64,000 nucleotides of DNA from an uncultured Thalassotalea sp. (GCA_947502355.1 CANMZP010000016.1:1-64000), one strand, 5' to 3'; positions 26,316 to 36,708 are shown, counted from the first letter of the stretch. Program-made: numbers and translations. The notes: a model not told the origin generated them from the sequence alone.

Positions 26316-27143
26316 CTATTTTTTCGGCTTATAAAGGGCCAGCAACTCACCGACTTTATTACGGTTACTGCCTTTCTGGCTAATGGTACGCGCCACTTTG
26401 ACCGACTTTAATTTATCCGCATGCTCATAAATTTTACGAGTCCAAATGGTATCGTGATTGGAAATCAACACCGTCACATTTTTTTGCTCGGTAACTTCTT
26501 CAGCGGCATTGGCTAAATCGGCTTGTTCATCCAAACCAAAGCCATTACCGGCATACGACGTAAAGCTGGCGGTTTTACTTAGCGGTACATAGGGTGGATC
26601 ACAGTAAATCACATCCCCATCCTGAGCACGAGCAAACGTCTCCCGGTAACTTTCACAGACAAACTCTGCCGTTTTGGCTTGTTCCACAAAGTTAAGCAGT
26701 TCCTTTTCTGGGAAATAGGGACGCTTGTATTTACCAAAAGGCACGTTATAACCCCCCTTTGAGTTATAACGGCACAAACCGTTATAACCATGACGATTCA
26801 TATACAAAAATAGCAAAGAGCGAATATAAGGGTCTGAGGTGGCATTAAACTGCTTTCGTATCTCGTAGTACTCTTGAGAAACGTTATAGTCCGGTGTGAA
26901 CAGCTTACGGGCATCATGGATAAATTGATCAGGGGTGTCTTGCAATGTTTTATAAAGATTAATCAAATCTTTATTAATATCATTAAGTAAATATTGTGGG
27001 TATTTGGTGTTTAAGAAAATCGAACCGGCACCAGCAAAAGGCTCAATCAAACGACTCCCTTTAGGCAGCATTTTTCCAATCACATCGCTTAAGGTGTATT
27101 TACCCCCAGCCCATTTTAAAAATGCTCTATGCTTTGTGTTCAT
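26316..27143 (-). CDS. dam: DNA adenine methylase (GATC)
   Basis: Dam methylates adenine in GATC and guides mismatch repair and replication timing. The 275-residue protein has the alpha-class order: SAM motif FLKWAGGKYTL (residues 9-19) first, then LIEPFAGAGSIF, then the catalytic DPPYVPLS near residue 182. RHGYNGLCRYNSKGGYNVPFG is typical of Dam. It lies downstream of aroB without damX, which normally sits between them in enteric and Vibrio genomes. Confidence 0.96.
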   Translation of the reverse strand: MNTKHRAFLKWAGGKYTLSDVIGKMLPKGSRLIEPFAGAGSIFLNTKYPQYLLNDINKDLINLYKTLQDTPDQFIHDARKLFTPDYNVSQEYYEIRKQFNATSDPYIRSLLFLYMNRHGYNGLCRYNSKGGYNVPFGKYKRPYFPEKELLNFVEQAKTAEFVCESYRETFARAQDGDVIYCDPPYVPLSKTASFTSYAGNGFGLDEQADLANAAEEVTEQKNVTVLISNHDTIWTRKIYEHADKLKSVKVARTISQKGSNRNKVGELLALYKPKK

Positions 27144-27252
27144 TCGTTTTCTTATACTGCTTGAAAGAGCAAGCCCAACCTAGTTGTCTTAATTGACGGT
27201 TATTACACTTAGGTGCCTTGCGTATCTATCCCGGTGGTTGAAGAAATTCAGA

Positions 27253-28317
27253 CTAAATCACTTGCTGCAATTGCTCAAGCGTTACATTATCAAAAATGTC
27301 ACTCTTGCCAATGGCGGTTGGAATGATTAAGCGAATTTTTCCGGCTTTGTTTTTCTTGTCGCGGCTCATGTGCTTGATAAAGTCATCAAAGCTCATATTG
27401 CTCGGTGCTTCGATTGGCAACTCGAAATATTCAAGTAGAGCGATAATACGTTGTACGTCCGCTTCGCTTAAATAGCCCAATTGCTTAGCCAAAGTAGCGG
27501 CTTGTACCATGCCGGTAGCAACAGCTTCACCATGCAGCCATGCGCCATAGCCTTGCTCAGCTTCAATGGCGTGACCAAAGGTATGACCTAAATTAAGAAG
27601 TGCACGTACGCCTGATTCTTTTTCATCTTGTGCAACAATATCGGCTTTTTGTTGACAGCAATGGCGGATCATTTGCGCCAAAATCGCACTGTCACCCTGT
27701 TTGATTTGAGCTTTATTTTGCTCAAGCCAAACAAAAAATTGTTCATCACCTAATATGCCATATTTGATCACTTCGCTCATGCCGGCGTTAAATTCACGGA
27801 TCGGCAGCGTGTTCAGGCTATCAATATCGATAATGACGGCTTTTGGCTGATAAAAAGCGCCAATCATGTTTTTGCCCAACGGGTGATTTACCGCCGTTTT
27901 GCCACCAACCGAAGAGTCGACTTGCGACAATAACGTCGTTGGTATTTGGATAAAGTTAATACCACGTTGATAACAAGCGGCTGCAAACCCGGTAATATCA
28001 CCAATAACACCGCCACCAAGCGCAATTAAAGTCGAATCACGACCGTGATTTAACTCCAGCATGTGCGCCATAATGCGCTCAAAATTAGCTAGGTTTTTTT
28101 CAGCTTCACCATCTTCTAGGATCACTTCATCAACCTCAAAGCCTTCAAGGTTCGTTTTTAACTGAGCAAGATAAAGCGGTGCGACTACGGTATTGGTAAC
28201 GATGCATACTCGTTTACCACTGATATGTTGAGTAAGCGGGCTATTATTGGAAAATAGCCCGGCTTCAATATAGATTGGGTAGCTGCGTTCAGCTAATGAT
28301 ACAACTAGCGCCGTCAT
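27253..28317 (-). CDS. aroB: 3-Dehydroquinate synthase
   Basis: AroB converts DAHP to 3-dehydroquinate, step two of the shikimate pathway, with NAD and a divalent metal. The 354 residues match the family. The NAD site shows [13 protein letters not shown] (about 100-112) and [20 protein letters not shown]; metal ligands lie in [18 protein letters not shown] and LHGEAVA. It follows aroK with a 5-bp gap, so they form one unit. Confidence 0.97.
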   Translation of the reverse strand: MTALVVSLAERSYPIYIEAGLFSNNSPLTQHISGKRVCIVTNTVVAPLYLAQLKTNLEGFEVDEVILEDGEAEKNLANFERIMAHMLELNHGRDSTLIALGGGVIGDITGFAAACYQRGINFIQIPTTLLSQVDSSVGGKTAVNHPLGKNMIGAFYQPKAVIIDIDSLNTLPIREFNAGMSEVIKYGILGDEQFFVWLEQNKAQIKQGDSAILAQMIRHCCQQKADIVAQDEKESGVRALLNLGHTFGHAIEAEQGYGAWLHGEAVATGMVQAATLAKQLGYLSEADVQRIIALLEYFELPIEAPSNMSFDDFIKHMSRDKKNKAGKIRLIIPTAIGKSDIFDNVTLEQLQQVI

Positions 28318-28322
28318 GGAAA

Positions 28323-28841
28323 TTAGAAATCTAGACGGTCAATGATCTTGTTGGCAACTACTTTTGCACTTTGATCATCAGTTTGCACGATTACGTCGGC
28401 GATTTCTTCGTACAATGGATTACGCACAACAGCGAGCTTTTCTAGCACACTGCGAGGCTCTTCTTTGGTTTGTAAAAGAGGGCGACGACGGTCACGTTGA
28501 GTACGAGCTACTTGCTTGTCGATGGTTGTTTCAAGATAAACAACAATACCACGAGCGGATAATCGATTACGAATGTGTTCACTAATTACTGAACCACCAC
28601 CCGTTGCCAGCACAATGCCTTGTCTTTGTGATAGATCTTCAATGACGTCTTCTTCACGAACACGGAAGCCTTCTTCACCTTCCAAATCAAAAACCCAAGC
28701 AATATCTGCACCCGTGCGACGCTCGATTTCTTGATCAGAATCGAAGAACTCAAGGTGCAGTTTGTCTGCTAATTCTCGACCAATTGTGCTTTTGCCGGCA
28801 CCCATAGGGCCTACAAGGAAAATATTACGTTTTTCTGCCAT
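28323..28841 (-). CDS. aroK: Shikimate kinase I
   Basis: AroK phosphorylates shikimate with ATP. The 172-residue P-loop protein shows GPMGAGKST (residues 11-19), the shikimate-binding [11 protein letters not shown] (from residue 36) and GGGS (78-81), and an Arg-rich lid ([12 protein letters not shown]). It sits between pilQ and aroB, the standard gammaproteobacterial order. Confidence 0.97.
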   Translation of the reverse strand: MAEKRNIFLVGPMGAGKSTIGRELADKLHLEFFDSDQEIERRTGADIAWVFDLEGEEGFRVREEDVIEDLSQRQGIVLATGGGSVISEHIRNRLSARGIVVYLETTIDKQVARTQRDRRRPLLQTKEEPRSVLEKLAVVRNPLYEEIADVIVQTDDQSAKVVANKIIDRLDF

Positions 28842-28985
28842 GAGATTTCTTTAATACTCGTAAAAATGATTAGTTAACGAAATTGAGGACACTCCTCGAA
28901 AAAATTAAGGGCGCAATTATCGCAATTCTTTAGGTCAAATTGCAAGTATAGCGCCACTAAATAGCAAAAATAGCTTAAATTTTGT

Positions 28986-31055
28986 TTAAAATTTCTCTGT
29001 AACGATTCTTGGGGTCACAAATATGAGCAATTCTTTCTTCTCGTTAAACTCACGACTGGTGCGGAATAACCACCCAACATACGGAATATCACCAAAAATC
29101 GGCACCTTAGATACCGAGTTAATCACTTGCTGCTGATAAATACCACCAAGGACGATAGTTTCACCGTTATTAACCAATACCTGGGTACCAATTTCTTGCG
29201 TATCGATGGCCGTAGCCAAACCGGTACCGGTTGAAATGGTGTCACCTCGGGTATCCTGAGTAATAACTAAATCAAGAATAATACGATTATCTGGGGTAAT
29301 TTGCGGTGTTACTCGCAAGCCCAGCACGGCTTTTTTAAAGGTTACTGAGGTTGCACCACTTGATGAGGCTTCAACAAATGGGATTTCAGTACCCTGCTCA
29401 ATATAAGCTTCTTTCTGGTTTGAGGTTGTAATACGCGGGCTCGCAATGATTTCACCTTTGTTTTCCTGCTCCATCGCTGAAAGCTCAAGATCAAGAATGG
29501 TACCATCGGCTAAACGTGCGACCTGAAATGCAATGGTACCAGCAGGCTCAGCAACCGGTAAGTTCACATTTAAACGCTCATCAAGTGATGGTAAGGTACC
29601 ACCATTGGCCAAATCTGCGCCTTCAAGGCTACCCGATGTACTGGTGTCGCCACCATTGTGGGTCATGCCCCAACGAATACCAAGCTCTTCACTGATATTA
29701 TCTTTTACCGTGACCATACGTGACTCAATCACCACCTGACGAATTGGAATATCCAATACGCCAATCATGCGTTTAACGTCTTCAATGCTTTTCGCCGTAT
29801 CGCGAATTAACAAGGTATTGGTACGCTCATCTACGGTGACACTTCCACGGTCAGAAAGTAAACTGGTGCCTTCGTTTTTAAGCAGGTTCGAAAAGTCTGC
29901 GGCTTTGGCATAGTTAATTTGCACATATTCAGCATAAAGCGGGGCCAACTCAGAGACTTGCTGTTTCGCTTGTAATTCTTTGGCTTCGCGGGCTACCAAC
30001 TCATCATTTGGGGCAATCATTAGGATGTTGCCATCCATACGTTTACCCAACCCTTTTACTTTAAGAATAATGTCTAGGGCTTGATCCCACGGCACACCAT
30101 CAAGACGCAAGGTAATATTACCGGTTACCGTATCGCTGGTTACTAGGTTAAAGCCATTGTAGTCAGAAATGATCTGCAACACCGTACGAATTGGAATGTC
30201 TTGGAAGTTTAATGAGATAGGCTTGCCAGTAAACTCATCACCTTCTTCTAGATAAGGTTTCTTCTCTTCTTGCTCTTTGATGGTAAGCGAGAAAATATTA
30301 TCAATTTGGTCGTGTTCAAATTGAAATGGTTTATTGGTGCCAATCTCAATACGCGCGTTATTGCCTTCTTTAAAGGTTTCAATGCTGCTTACTAGGGTAC
30401 CAAAGTCCGTTACATCGAGCTTATACAGCAAGTCTTCCATAATATCGGTATTATGAAATTCAACCTGAATTTTGCCCAACTTGTTATTCACATCAACGGC
30501 AGACATGCTGTCATCTAAGAATACCAACACTTGGCCCGAATCGGCTTCGCCTTTGCGAAAATCAATGGCTTGAATGTTATTAATAAAACCGGCTTCGGTT
30601 TGCTCATCCATTTGCACGTCGTTAAAGCTAGAGAAGTTGTTTAATAAAATAACAAACTTACCTTCAATAATTTCGGCTTGATACAGCTTTAACTCATCAA
30701 GATAAATGGTGGCTTTCAGTTTACCTTTAACTTTCTGAAGGGTGATATTTTTAATACCGCCATGATTTACTTCCGTTTTAGCTAATGGCGCTGCGAACTC
30801 ATCGGCATTGAAATATAATTCGATACGGGCAGGATCGGCATAGGTTTTCACCTCTGGCTCTTCGAGCAAAGATTCTTCAAAACCGAAAGTAAACTCCACC
30901 TCATCCGCTATTAACGTATTGTAATAAATGTCATTTAATGTGCCTTGTGCAGAAACTGCAAAAGATGCCATTAATAAAACAATCGCAGACAATGCACTCG
31001 TCATCGATGCAATGAATCTTGTCGGTCTTGGCTTTATTTTTGTACGACTAAACAT
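28986..31055 (-). CDS. pilQ: Type IV pilus secretin PilQ
   Basis: PilQ forms the outer-membrane ring through which type IV pili extend. The 689-residue protein has a signal peptide (residues 1-36), two AMIN domains that bind peptidoglycan (about 40-130 and 165-260), a secretin N0/STN domain (ISLNFQDIPIRTVLQIISDY), an N1 domain, and the C-terminal secretin domain with VPIFGDIPYVGWLF and the typical end ELLIFVTPRIV. It is the last gene of pilMNOPQ and leads into aroK-aroB. Confidence 0.96.
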   Translation of the reverse strand: MFSRTKIKPRPTRFIASMTSALSAIVLLMASFAVSAQGTLNDIYYNTLIADEVEFTFGFEESLLEEPEVKTYADPARIELYFNADEFAAPLAKTEVNHGGIKNITLQKVKGKLKATIYLDELKLYQAEIIEGKFVILLNNFSSFNDVQMDEQTEAGFINNIQAIDFRKGEADSGQVLVFLDDSMSAVDVNNKLGKIQVEFHNTDIMEDLLYKLDVTDFGTLVSSIETFKEGNNARIEIGTNKPFQFEHDQIDNIFSLTIKEQEEKKPYLEEGDEFTGKPISLNFQDIPIRTVLQIISDYNGFNLVTSDTVTGNITLRLDGVPWDQALDIILKVKGLGKRMDGNILMIAPNDELVAREAKELQAKQQVSELAPLYAEYVQINYAKAADFSNLLKNEGTSLLSDRGSVTVDERTNTLLIRDTAKSIEDVKRMIGVLDIPIRQVVIESRMVTVKDNISEELGIRWGMTHNGGDTSTSGSLEGADLANGGTLPSLDERLNVNLPVAEPAGTIAFQVARLADGTILDLELSAMEQENKGEIIASPRITTSNQKEAYIEQGTEIPFVEASSSGATSVTFKKAVLGLRVTPQITPDNRIILDLVITQDTRGDTISTGTGLATAIDTQEIGTQVLVNNGETIVLGGIYQQQVINSVSKVPIFGDIPYVGWLFRTSREFNEKKELLIFVTPRIVTEKF

Positions 31056-31063
31056 TGATTCCC

Positions 31064-31591
31064 TTACCCCTCTTGATCCGGCTCAACCATAGAGATGGTT
31101 GTTTCTCGTTCTACCCAGCAACCAGCGCCGTCTGGGATTAACTCAACTATAATTATTTCTTCTTGTCCAACATTGGTAATGCGGCCATTGTATAAACCCA
31201 AATAGCTGCCAATTGATACCCTATGTAGAGTTGAATCCGATGCTTCAATAAGTGCCCAGATGATACCTTCTTCACCTAAGGTGCCACTCATATTCAAGTT
31301 TTCTATTGCAAATTTTTCTAATGGTTGTTTGCGGCGACGAGGATCTGGGTGCAAACAATCCGACATTTGCTGCATTTTTTCCTGAATAGCTTCCGGTTTT
31401 GGTGCAACAAACGGGCTTCTTAAAGCAAACGCCGAATAATCAAAATGATTAAACTCTTTCATTGCCGGGATCGGTTTTATTCGATTCGGCGTTGACGCTT
31501 TTACTTTATCCATATACGCATGCAAATCACTTACATCACGAAAACAGCCTGACAACAACAGAAGGCTTAATAACATTATCGAATAACGCAT
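31064..31591 (-). CDS. pilP: Type IV pilus lipoprotein PilP
   Basis: PilP is an inner-membrane lipoprotein that links the PilMNO platform to the PilQ ring. The 175-residue protein has a lipobox (LLLLSGC, lipid on C16), a disordered linker, and the beta domain with RSPFVAP and LEKFAIENLNMSGTL, where GTLGEEGIIWALIEA and HRVSIGSYLGLYNGRI are conserved. Its ATG overlaps the pilO stop as TAATG, and pilQ begins 8 bp after its end. Confidence 0.94.
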   Translation of the reverse strand: MRYSIMLLSLLLLSGCFRDVSDLHAYMDKVKASTPNRIKPIPAMKEFNHFDYSAFALRSPFVAPKPEAIQEKMQQMSDCLHPDPRRRKQPLEKFAIENLNMSGTLGEEGIIWALIEASDSTLHRVSIGSYLGLYNGRITNVGQEEIIIVELIPDGAGCWVERETTISMVEPDQEG

Positions 31592-32184
31592 TATTTGCCC
31601 TCCCGGTACTTGTATGTTTTGGCCTGCATTTTCAATATTAGGGCATTTTCACTGCCACTTTTATCACCAGAAATGGTGAAATCATGCAGGGTAACAATTC
31701 GTGGCAACCCAGATATTTTTGATACAAACTCACCAAAGTCATGGTAAGAGCCCTGTACCTGCACATCAATCGGTAATTCCAGATAAATCTCTCGCTGGAT
31801 TTCTGGTTGCCAGTTCAATTTTTTAAATTCTAAACGAGACGTGGTACCAACAAAGGTAATGTCATCAAGCAAGCCTGGTGTTTCATGGTTTTCAGGCAAG
31901 CGTTTTACCTGTTTGGCAAACAACTCTTCGGCCTCTTCCATTTGCTCTTTGAACAATTCCAAGTTGGCCGATTTAAAATATTTCTGTTGATAATCTTCTT
32001 TTAATTTTGCTTCTTGTGCAACTTCTCTTTCTAATTCAACGATCTTATCGCTTACCAATAAGTAATAAACAAAGTAAGAAACAAAACCTACTAACACTAA
32101 AGCGAGTATGATTTTTGCCGCTTTTGGCCACTGGCCAATGTTATTTAAATCCAGATCGTCAAATTGGGATAGGTCGATATTCAT
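31591..32184 (-). CDS. pilO: Type IV pilus assembly protein PilO
   Basis: PilO pairs with PilN in the inner membrane to align the pilus machine. The 197-residue protein has the order expected: a short cytosolic N-terminus (IDLSQFDDLDLNNIGQWP), one membrane helix (about residues 24-47), a coiled coil (about 50-90) and a ferredoxin-like periplasmic domain with the conserved YHDFGEFVSKISGLPRIVTL. It is 2 bp from pilN. Confidence 0.95.
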   Translation of the reverse strand: MNIDLSQFDDLDLNNIGQWPKAAKIILALVLVGFVSYFVYYLLVSDKIVELEREVAQEAKLKEDYQQKYFKSANLELFKEQMEEAEELFAKQVKRLPENHETPGLLDDITFVGTTSRLEFKKLNWQPEIQREIYLELPIDVQVQGSYHDFGEFVSKISGLPRIVTLHDFTISGDKSGSENALILKMQAKTYKYREGK

Positions 32185-32186
32185 AA

Positions 32187-32759
32187 CTAACCCCGCCCTT
32201 TTAATTGTTCTTGGTCGAGTAGACCTTTTATCTTAAGGCTCATTTTGAAATCACTTAACAATTTGTCATTGGCATCATTATTAGTGATTGATTGCAGTTC
32301 AGCATCTTGCAATAAGTTCGAACTTTGAATTTCCCGGATCATGTTAGCCAAATGGTTGTTCGACTCACTTTTACCCGTAATAAATAATTCATTATCACGC
32401 TTTTCCAACTTAATTAGGTAAACCCCTGATGGTACGATACGCACCATTTCATCCAGAATTTGAGTAACCACGTTACGGCTGGTTTGCAGTTGGTCAATCA
32501 GTTTCATCCGTTGGATAAGATCTTTCTTTTTCTCTTCCAGCGCTTCAATTTCTTTAATGCGGGCATCGAGAACTTTAATTTCATTGGCAAGAAATTGATT
32601 ACGAGAACGCTGATTATCAATTTGATTTTGGTACACTTGACTGATCAAAAAAACCACTAAAAAGCTGGCTAATCCCAAAAAAGTTAACAGTGAAAAGTAT
32701 TGTTGTTGTTTAAGCCGTTGCGCTTCTTCACGCCACGGCAGAAGGTTTATATGTGGCAT
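32187..32759 (-). CDS. pilN: Type IV pilus assembly protein PilN
   Basis: PilN binds PilM through its cytosolic tail and PilO through its periplasmic domain. The 190-residue protein starts with the PilM-binding motif INLLPWREE (residues 4-12), then a membrane helix (about 22-44), a coiled coil (45-85) and a periplasmic domain beginning near VPSGVYLIKLE. Its start overlaps the end of pilM by 13 bp. Confidence 0.95.
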   Translation of the reverse strand: MPHINLLPWREEAQRLKQQQYFSLLTFLGLASFLVVFLISQVYQNQIDNQRSRNQFLANEIKVLDARIKEIEALEEKKKDLIQRMKLIDQLQTSRNVVTQILDEMVRIVPSGVYLIKLEKRDNELFITGKSESNNHLANMIREIQSSNLLQDAELQSITNNDANDKLLSDFKMSLKIKGLLDQEQLKGRG

Positions 32760-33826
32760 GGCGAAAACCCTCTTAATGCAAGTCCTGTTGCAACCATTAA
32801 CTGTGGTGCAACTTTCATTAACTCTTGCTCATCCACTTTATTACCAATCAACATATCATTAAATGGATTTGCAACAACCGTATAAACGCCAAGTTCTGTG
32901 GTCAGCAAGTCTTGGATGTTTTCCAATTCTGCAGTACCACCTGATACCACAAGATAATCCAATTTTTCTTTACCACTAAAGGTCAAGTACATCTGAATGG
33001 CACGGCGAATTTGTTGGATAAGTGTTGTTTGAAACGGGGCTAAAACCTCAAAAGTATAACTGGCAGGTAAGCCTCCGCTGACTTTTTCTTTCTCAGCTTC
33101 ATCAAAACCTTTGTTGTAATAAGAAACAATAGAGCGAGTATATTGCTCACTTCCAAACAATTGATCACGGGTATAAATATTTTTACCATCTTCATTAACG
33201 GTAAACAGCGTCATTGTGGCGCCAATATCAATAAAAGCGACGACTTTATTATTAGCGTCATCTGGTAATTGCTTTAAAGCTAAATCGGAAGCACGACTTA
33301 AGGCATAAGATTCGACATCAACAACTTTGGTGTGGAAACCACCACTGTCAAGCGCTGCCACTCTTGCCTCAATGGTTTCGGTTCTCACCGCGCTAAGCAA
33401 AACATTCACTTTACTGGGGTCAGACTCGTTAACATCGAGCTTTTCAAAGTCGATGCTGACTTCATCAAGAGGGTAAGGTATTAAGCTATCTGCTTCTATT
33501 TCAATCTGGCTTGCCAATTCATCATCGGACAAAACCACATCCATATAGATAATTTTGGTGATCACCGTTGAGCCGGATACGGCAATAACAGCATTTTGCA
33601 CATTTGACAGAACTTTTTTGCGGATTTTGCGGATAACAGCGCCAATGGCTTCGATATCTTGCACCTTGCGGTCAACCACCGCGCCCTTGGGCATAGGCTC
33701 CACAGAAAAAGATTCAAGTTGATAACCATCCTTAGTTTCACTTAGAAGGACAGCTTTCACAGAGTGAGAACCGATATCAATTCCCACCATTTGTGATGTT
33801 GATTTATTCCAAAGTTTACTGAGCAT
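32747..33826 (-). CDS. pilM: Type IV pilus actin-like ATPase PilM
   Basis: PilM is the cytosolic, actin/FtsA-like protein of the pilus alignment complex. The 359-residue protein shows the phosphate-1 motif VGIDIGSHSVKAVLL (residues 14-28), phosphate-2 VVAFIDIGATMTLFTV and the adenosine motif LDYLVVSGGTAELENI. It is the first gene of pilMNOPQ and diverges from mrcA, the usual arrangement. A perfect 10-bp palindrome lies between them. Confidence 0.96.
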   Translation of the reverse strand: MLSKLWNKSTSQMVGIDIGSHSVKAVLLSETKDGYQLESFSVEPMPKGAVVDRKVQDIEAIGAVIRKIRKKVLSNVQNAVIAVSGSTVITKIIYMDVVLSDDELASQIEIEADSLIPYPLDEVSIDFEKLDVNESDPSKVNVLLSAVRTETIEARVAALDSGGFHTKVVDVESYALSRASDLALKQLPDDANNKVVAFIDIGATMTLFTVNEDGKNIYTRDQLFGSEQYTRSIVSYYNKGFDEAEKEKVSGGLPASYTFEVLAPFQTTLIQQIRRAIQMYLTFSGKEKLDYLVVSGGTAELENIQDLLTTELGVYTVVANPFNDMLIGNKVDEQELMKVAPQLMVATGLALRGFSPCHI

Positions 33827-33897
33827 AACGTCCTGAGATCATTTTCTTTTTTTTGTTATTACTTCATAATATAGCGAAAAATAAATTTATTACACTA

Positions 33898-33922
33898 ATT
33901 ATCTCTATATACTAGAGATAAT
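33898..33922. promoter_or_regulatory. Perfect 10-bp inverted repeat between pilM and mrcA
   Basis: ATTATCTCTA (33898-33907) and TAGAGATAAT (33913-33922) flank TATAC. It lies 72 bp from the pilM start and 34 bp from the mrcA start, where a regulator dimer could act on either promoter. No T run follows, so it is not a terminator. Confidence 0.55.
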
Positions 33923-33955
33923 TTTTGATTTTTACTAAAAAGTGGTACCAATTTA

Positions 33956-36619
33956 GTGCATTTAATTAAACATTTATTAAAACTATCTGTGTTCGGCGCA
34001 ATATTCGGGGTGCTCGTGCTATCCGGTTTTTACCTGTATATGCGCAATGATCTTCCCAGTGTTGAAGTTTTAAAAGATGTAAAATTTCAAACACCTATGC
34101 AAATTTATAGCAGCGAAGGTAACCTGATCTCACAATTTGGTGAAAAGCGCCGAATTCCGGTCAAGCTTGAAGATATGCCCAAGCAGCTTATTGAAGCCTT
34201 TTTAGCTACTGAAGATAATCGTTTTTATGAACACTTTGGTATTGACCCAATTGGTATGTCACGTGCGGTTATTGGCCAACTGATTGGCTCACCAAAAGGT
34301 GGTGCTAGTACCATCACCATGCAAACCGCCCGGAACTTCTTTCTTACCCGCGAACAAACCTATACCCGCAAACTGCGCGAAATTTTTATTTCTTTACACA
34401 TGGAATCCTTACTGACCAAGGATGAGATCCTTGAGTTGTATTTAAATAAAATCGAGCTTAGCCATCGCGCGTTTGGTGTTGGTGCCGCTGCGCAAGTGTA
34501 TTATGGTAAAGAAATTAATGACTTAACCTTGGCCGAAATTGCCGTTATTGCTGGCCTACCTAAAGCACCAAGTACGTACAACCCAATCAGCTCACCAGAA
34601 AGAGCGAAATTTCGTCGTACCACCGTTTTACAACGTATGTTAGTAAGTGGTTACATTACACAAGAAGAATACGAACAAGCGAATAACGAAGAAATACGCA
34701 CCACTCGCCATGGTGTAGATATTGTCCTTAATGCCCCTTATGTCGCCGAATTGGCGCATAAAGAAGTGGTTAAAACGTACGGTAAAGACATGGCCTACAA
34801 TCAAGGCCTTAAAATTTACACCACGGTTATTACCCCATTGCAAAATGAAGCGGAAAAGTCTGTGGTTACCAACGTTTATGCTTACGATGAACGTCACGGT
34901 TACCGTGGCCCAATCAAGCGCTTATGGTTGAGCGAGGCCGATAAAGCCCAGTTACTAACGCAACAAAGGCAATTATTGCCTACCACAAGGTATCGCAAGC
35001 TAGAACGCTCTTTAAAGGATTTAGCGGTTGAACCAATTGACACTGAAGAAATTAACAAGCAATTAAACAGCATTCCAACCTATCAGGATTTACAGGCAGC
35101 TCTCGTTGTTGCCGTATCGGAGCCATCTGTCGCAGAGCAGTCAACTTCAGAACCTGCTGCTACCAAAGATGAGGCGGCTAAAGGCCAAACCGCTACCGTC
35201 CAATTAAAAGATGGTAGCTTGCACACTTTAGGTTGGGATGGCATGAAATGGGCTCGCTTTTACCTAGATGACAGCCGACAAGCAAACCCGCCAAAACTTG
35301 CCAAGGATATTTTACACGCAGGTGATTTAATTTATGTACGCGCCATGGAAAATCAACAGCTCAAGCTTTCGCAATTACCTGATGTTTCCGGTGCCATTGT
35401 AGCGATTTCCCCTGATAATGGCGCGATTTTGGCCAACGTTGGTGGTTTTAGTTTTAAACAAAGTCAATTTAATCGTACCACGCAAGCCAACCGTCAGGTC
35501 GGTTCAAACATAAAACCGTTTGTCTATTCTGCAGCGCTTGAAAATGGCTATACCTTAGCATCGATAATAAATGATGCCCCGATAAATCAATGGGATAGAA
35601 GTTCCGGCGTTGCCTGGCGACCAAAAAACTCACCGCCTATTTATGAGGGCCCATTACGAGTACGTACGGGGTTAGCAAAATCGAAAAACGTTATTTCGGT
35701 GCGTTTATTGCGTGGTATAGGTTTAAGCAAATTAATTAACCATTTGGCCAAGTTTGGTTTTGATAAAAATGAATTACCACGTAATGAAGCCTTGGCATTG
35801 GGCTCTGCTTCTTTAACCCCATTGCAAGTTGTCTCTGGCTTTTCATCCTTTGCCAATGGTGGTTACCTAGTTGAACCGTATTTAATTGAGCGCATTGAAG
35901 ACTCCGAAGGTAATATTATTTTTCAGTCTAAGCCTAAGTTTGCGTGTTACGAGTGTGAACTTGCTCAACAAGCTTATGCCGAAGACATCGATAACGTCGA
36001 GGACGCCGATTTAGATAAAATCACCCAGCCTCTGGCCAAGCGAATTATCAGTCGTCAAAACGCCTTCTTGGTTACCGAAGCAATGAACAGTGTCATTTTT
36101 GCAGGTGGTGGTGACTGGCAAAAGGGGACGGGTTGGAATGGTACAGGTTGGCGTGCTCGTACCTTAAACCGCCGAGATTTAGCGGGTAAAACCGGTACCA
36201 CCAACGAATCGAAAGACGCTTGGTTTACTGGTTTTAGTCGCCGATTGGCCGCGAGTTCTTGGATTGGCTTTGACAACCCAAGCCGAAATTTGGGGCGTAC
36301 TAGGGTAAATGGCAACTTAGGCCGAGGTCAAACCGCTGGTGGTGAAGCAGGTGCCAATGCCGCTCAACCGGCCTGGATTAACTTTATGCGCACGGGCCTA
36401 AAAAGCTATCCATTTGAAGCCTTTCAACAACCAGAAGACATTACCTCAATTCGTATTGATAAGCTTACTGGCTTGCGTACCAATAAAACCGATAAATCAT
36501 CGCGTTTTGAGTACTTTATTACGGGTACCGAACCAAAAGAGTTTGTTGTTGAGGATGATTTAGAAGACATTATTGAGCAGCAACTGCAAAAGCAACCGGA
36601 AGAAGAAGAGCTGTTTTAA
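33956..36619 (+). CDS. mrcA: Penicillin-binding protein 1A
   Basis: MrcA polymerises and cross-links peptidoglycan. The 887-residue protein starts at a GTG (33956): the sequence MHLIKHLLKL with its membrane helix aligns with the E. coli start, and no earlier ATG fits. The GT51 domain shows EDNRFYEHFGIDPIG, GGASTITMQTARN and KLREIFISLHMESLL. After an OB-like insert, the transpeptidase has SNIK near residue 514, SKN and KTGTTNESKDAW. The linker near residues 385-400 is Ala/Glu/Thr-rich (SEPAATKDEAAKGQT). It diverges from pilM. Confidence 0.96.
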   Translation: MHLIKHLLKLSVFGAIFGVLVLSGFYLYMRNDLPSVEVLKDVKFQTPMQIYSSEGNLISQFGEKRRIPVKLEDMPKQLIEAFLATEDNRFYEHFGIDPIGMSRAVIGQLIGSPKGGASTITMQTARNFFLTREQTYTRKLREIFISLHMESLLTKDEILELYLNKIELSHRAFGVGAAAQVYYGKEINDLTLAEIAVIAGLPKAPSTYNPISSPERAKFRRTTVLQRMLVSGYITQEEYEQANNEEIRTTRHGVDIVLNAPYVAELAHKEVVKTYGKDMAYNQGLKIYTTVITPLQNEAEKSVVTNVYAYDERHGYRGPIKRLWLSEADKAQLLTQQRQLLPTTRYRKLERSLKDLAVEPIDTEEINKQLNSIPTYQDLQAALVVAVSEPSVAEQSTSEPAATKDEAAKGQTATVQLKDGSLHTLGWDGMKWARFYLDDSRQANPPKLAKDILHAGDLIYVRAMENQQLKLSQLPDVSGAIVAISPDNGAILANVGGFSFKQSQFNRTTQANRQVGSNIKPFVYSAALENGYTLASIINDAPINQWDRSSGVAWRPKNSPPIYEGPLRVRTGLAKSKNVISVRLLRGIGLSKLINHLAKFGFDKNELPRNEALALGSASLTPLQVVSGFSSFANGGYLVEPYLIERIEDSEGNIIFQSKPKFACYECELAQQAYAEDIDNVEDADLDKITQPLAKRIISRQNAFLVTEAMNSVIFAGGGDWQKGTGWNGTGWRARTLNRRDLAGKTGTTNESKDAWFTGFSRRLAASSWIGFDNPSRNLGRTRVNGNLGRGQTAGGEAGANAAQPAWINFMRTGLKSYPFEAFQQPEDITSIRIDKLTGLRTNKTDKSSRFEYFITGTEPKEFVVEDDLEDIIEQQLQKQPEEEELF

Positions 36620-36670
36620 TGTAGATTCATTAGAGTATTGAGAAGCATTTAAGCGCGTCAAAATTTATCA

Positions 36671-36708
36671 AAAAAAAGCTCTGGTTGAGTCAACCAGAGC
36701 TTTTTTAT
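36671..36708. terminator. Bidirectional terminator between mrcA and argH
   Basis: AAAAAAGCTCTGGTT and AACCAGAGCTTTTTT enclose GAGTC. The A/T ends on both sides make it a terminator for mrcA and for the convergent arg operon. Confidence 0.9.
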
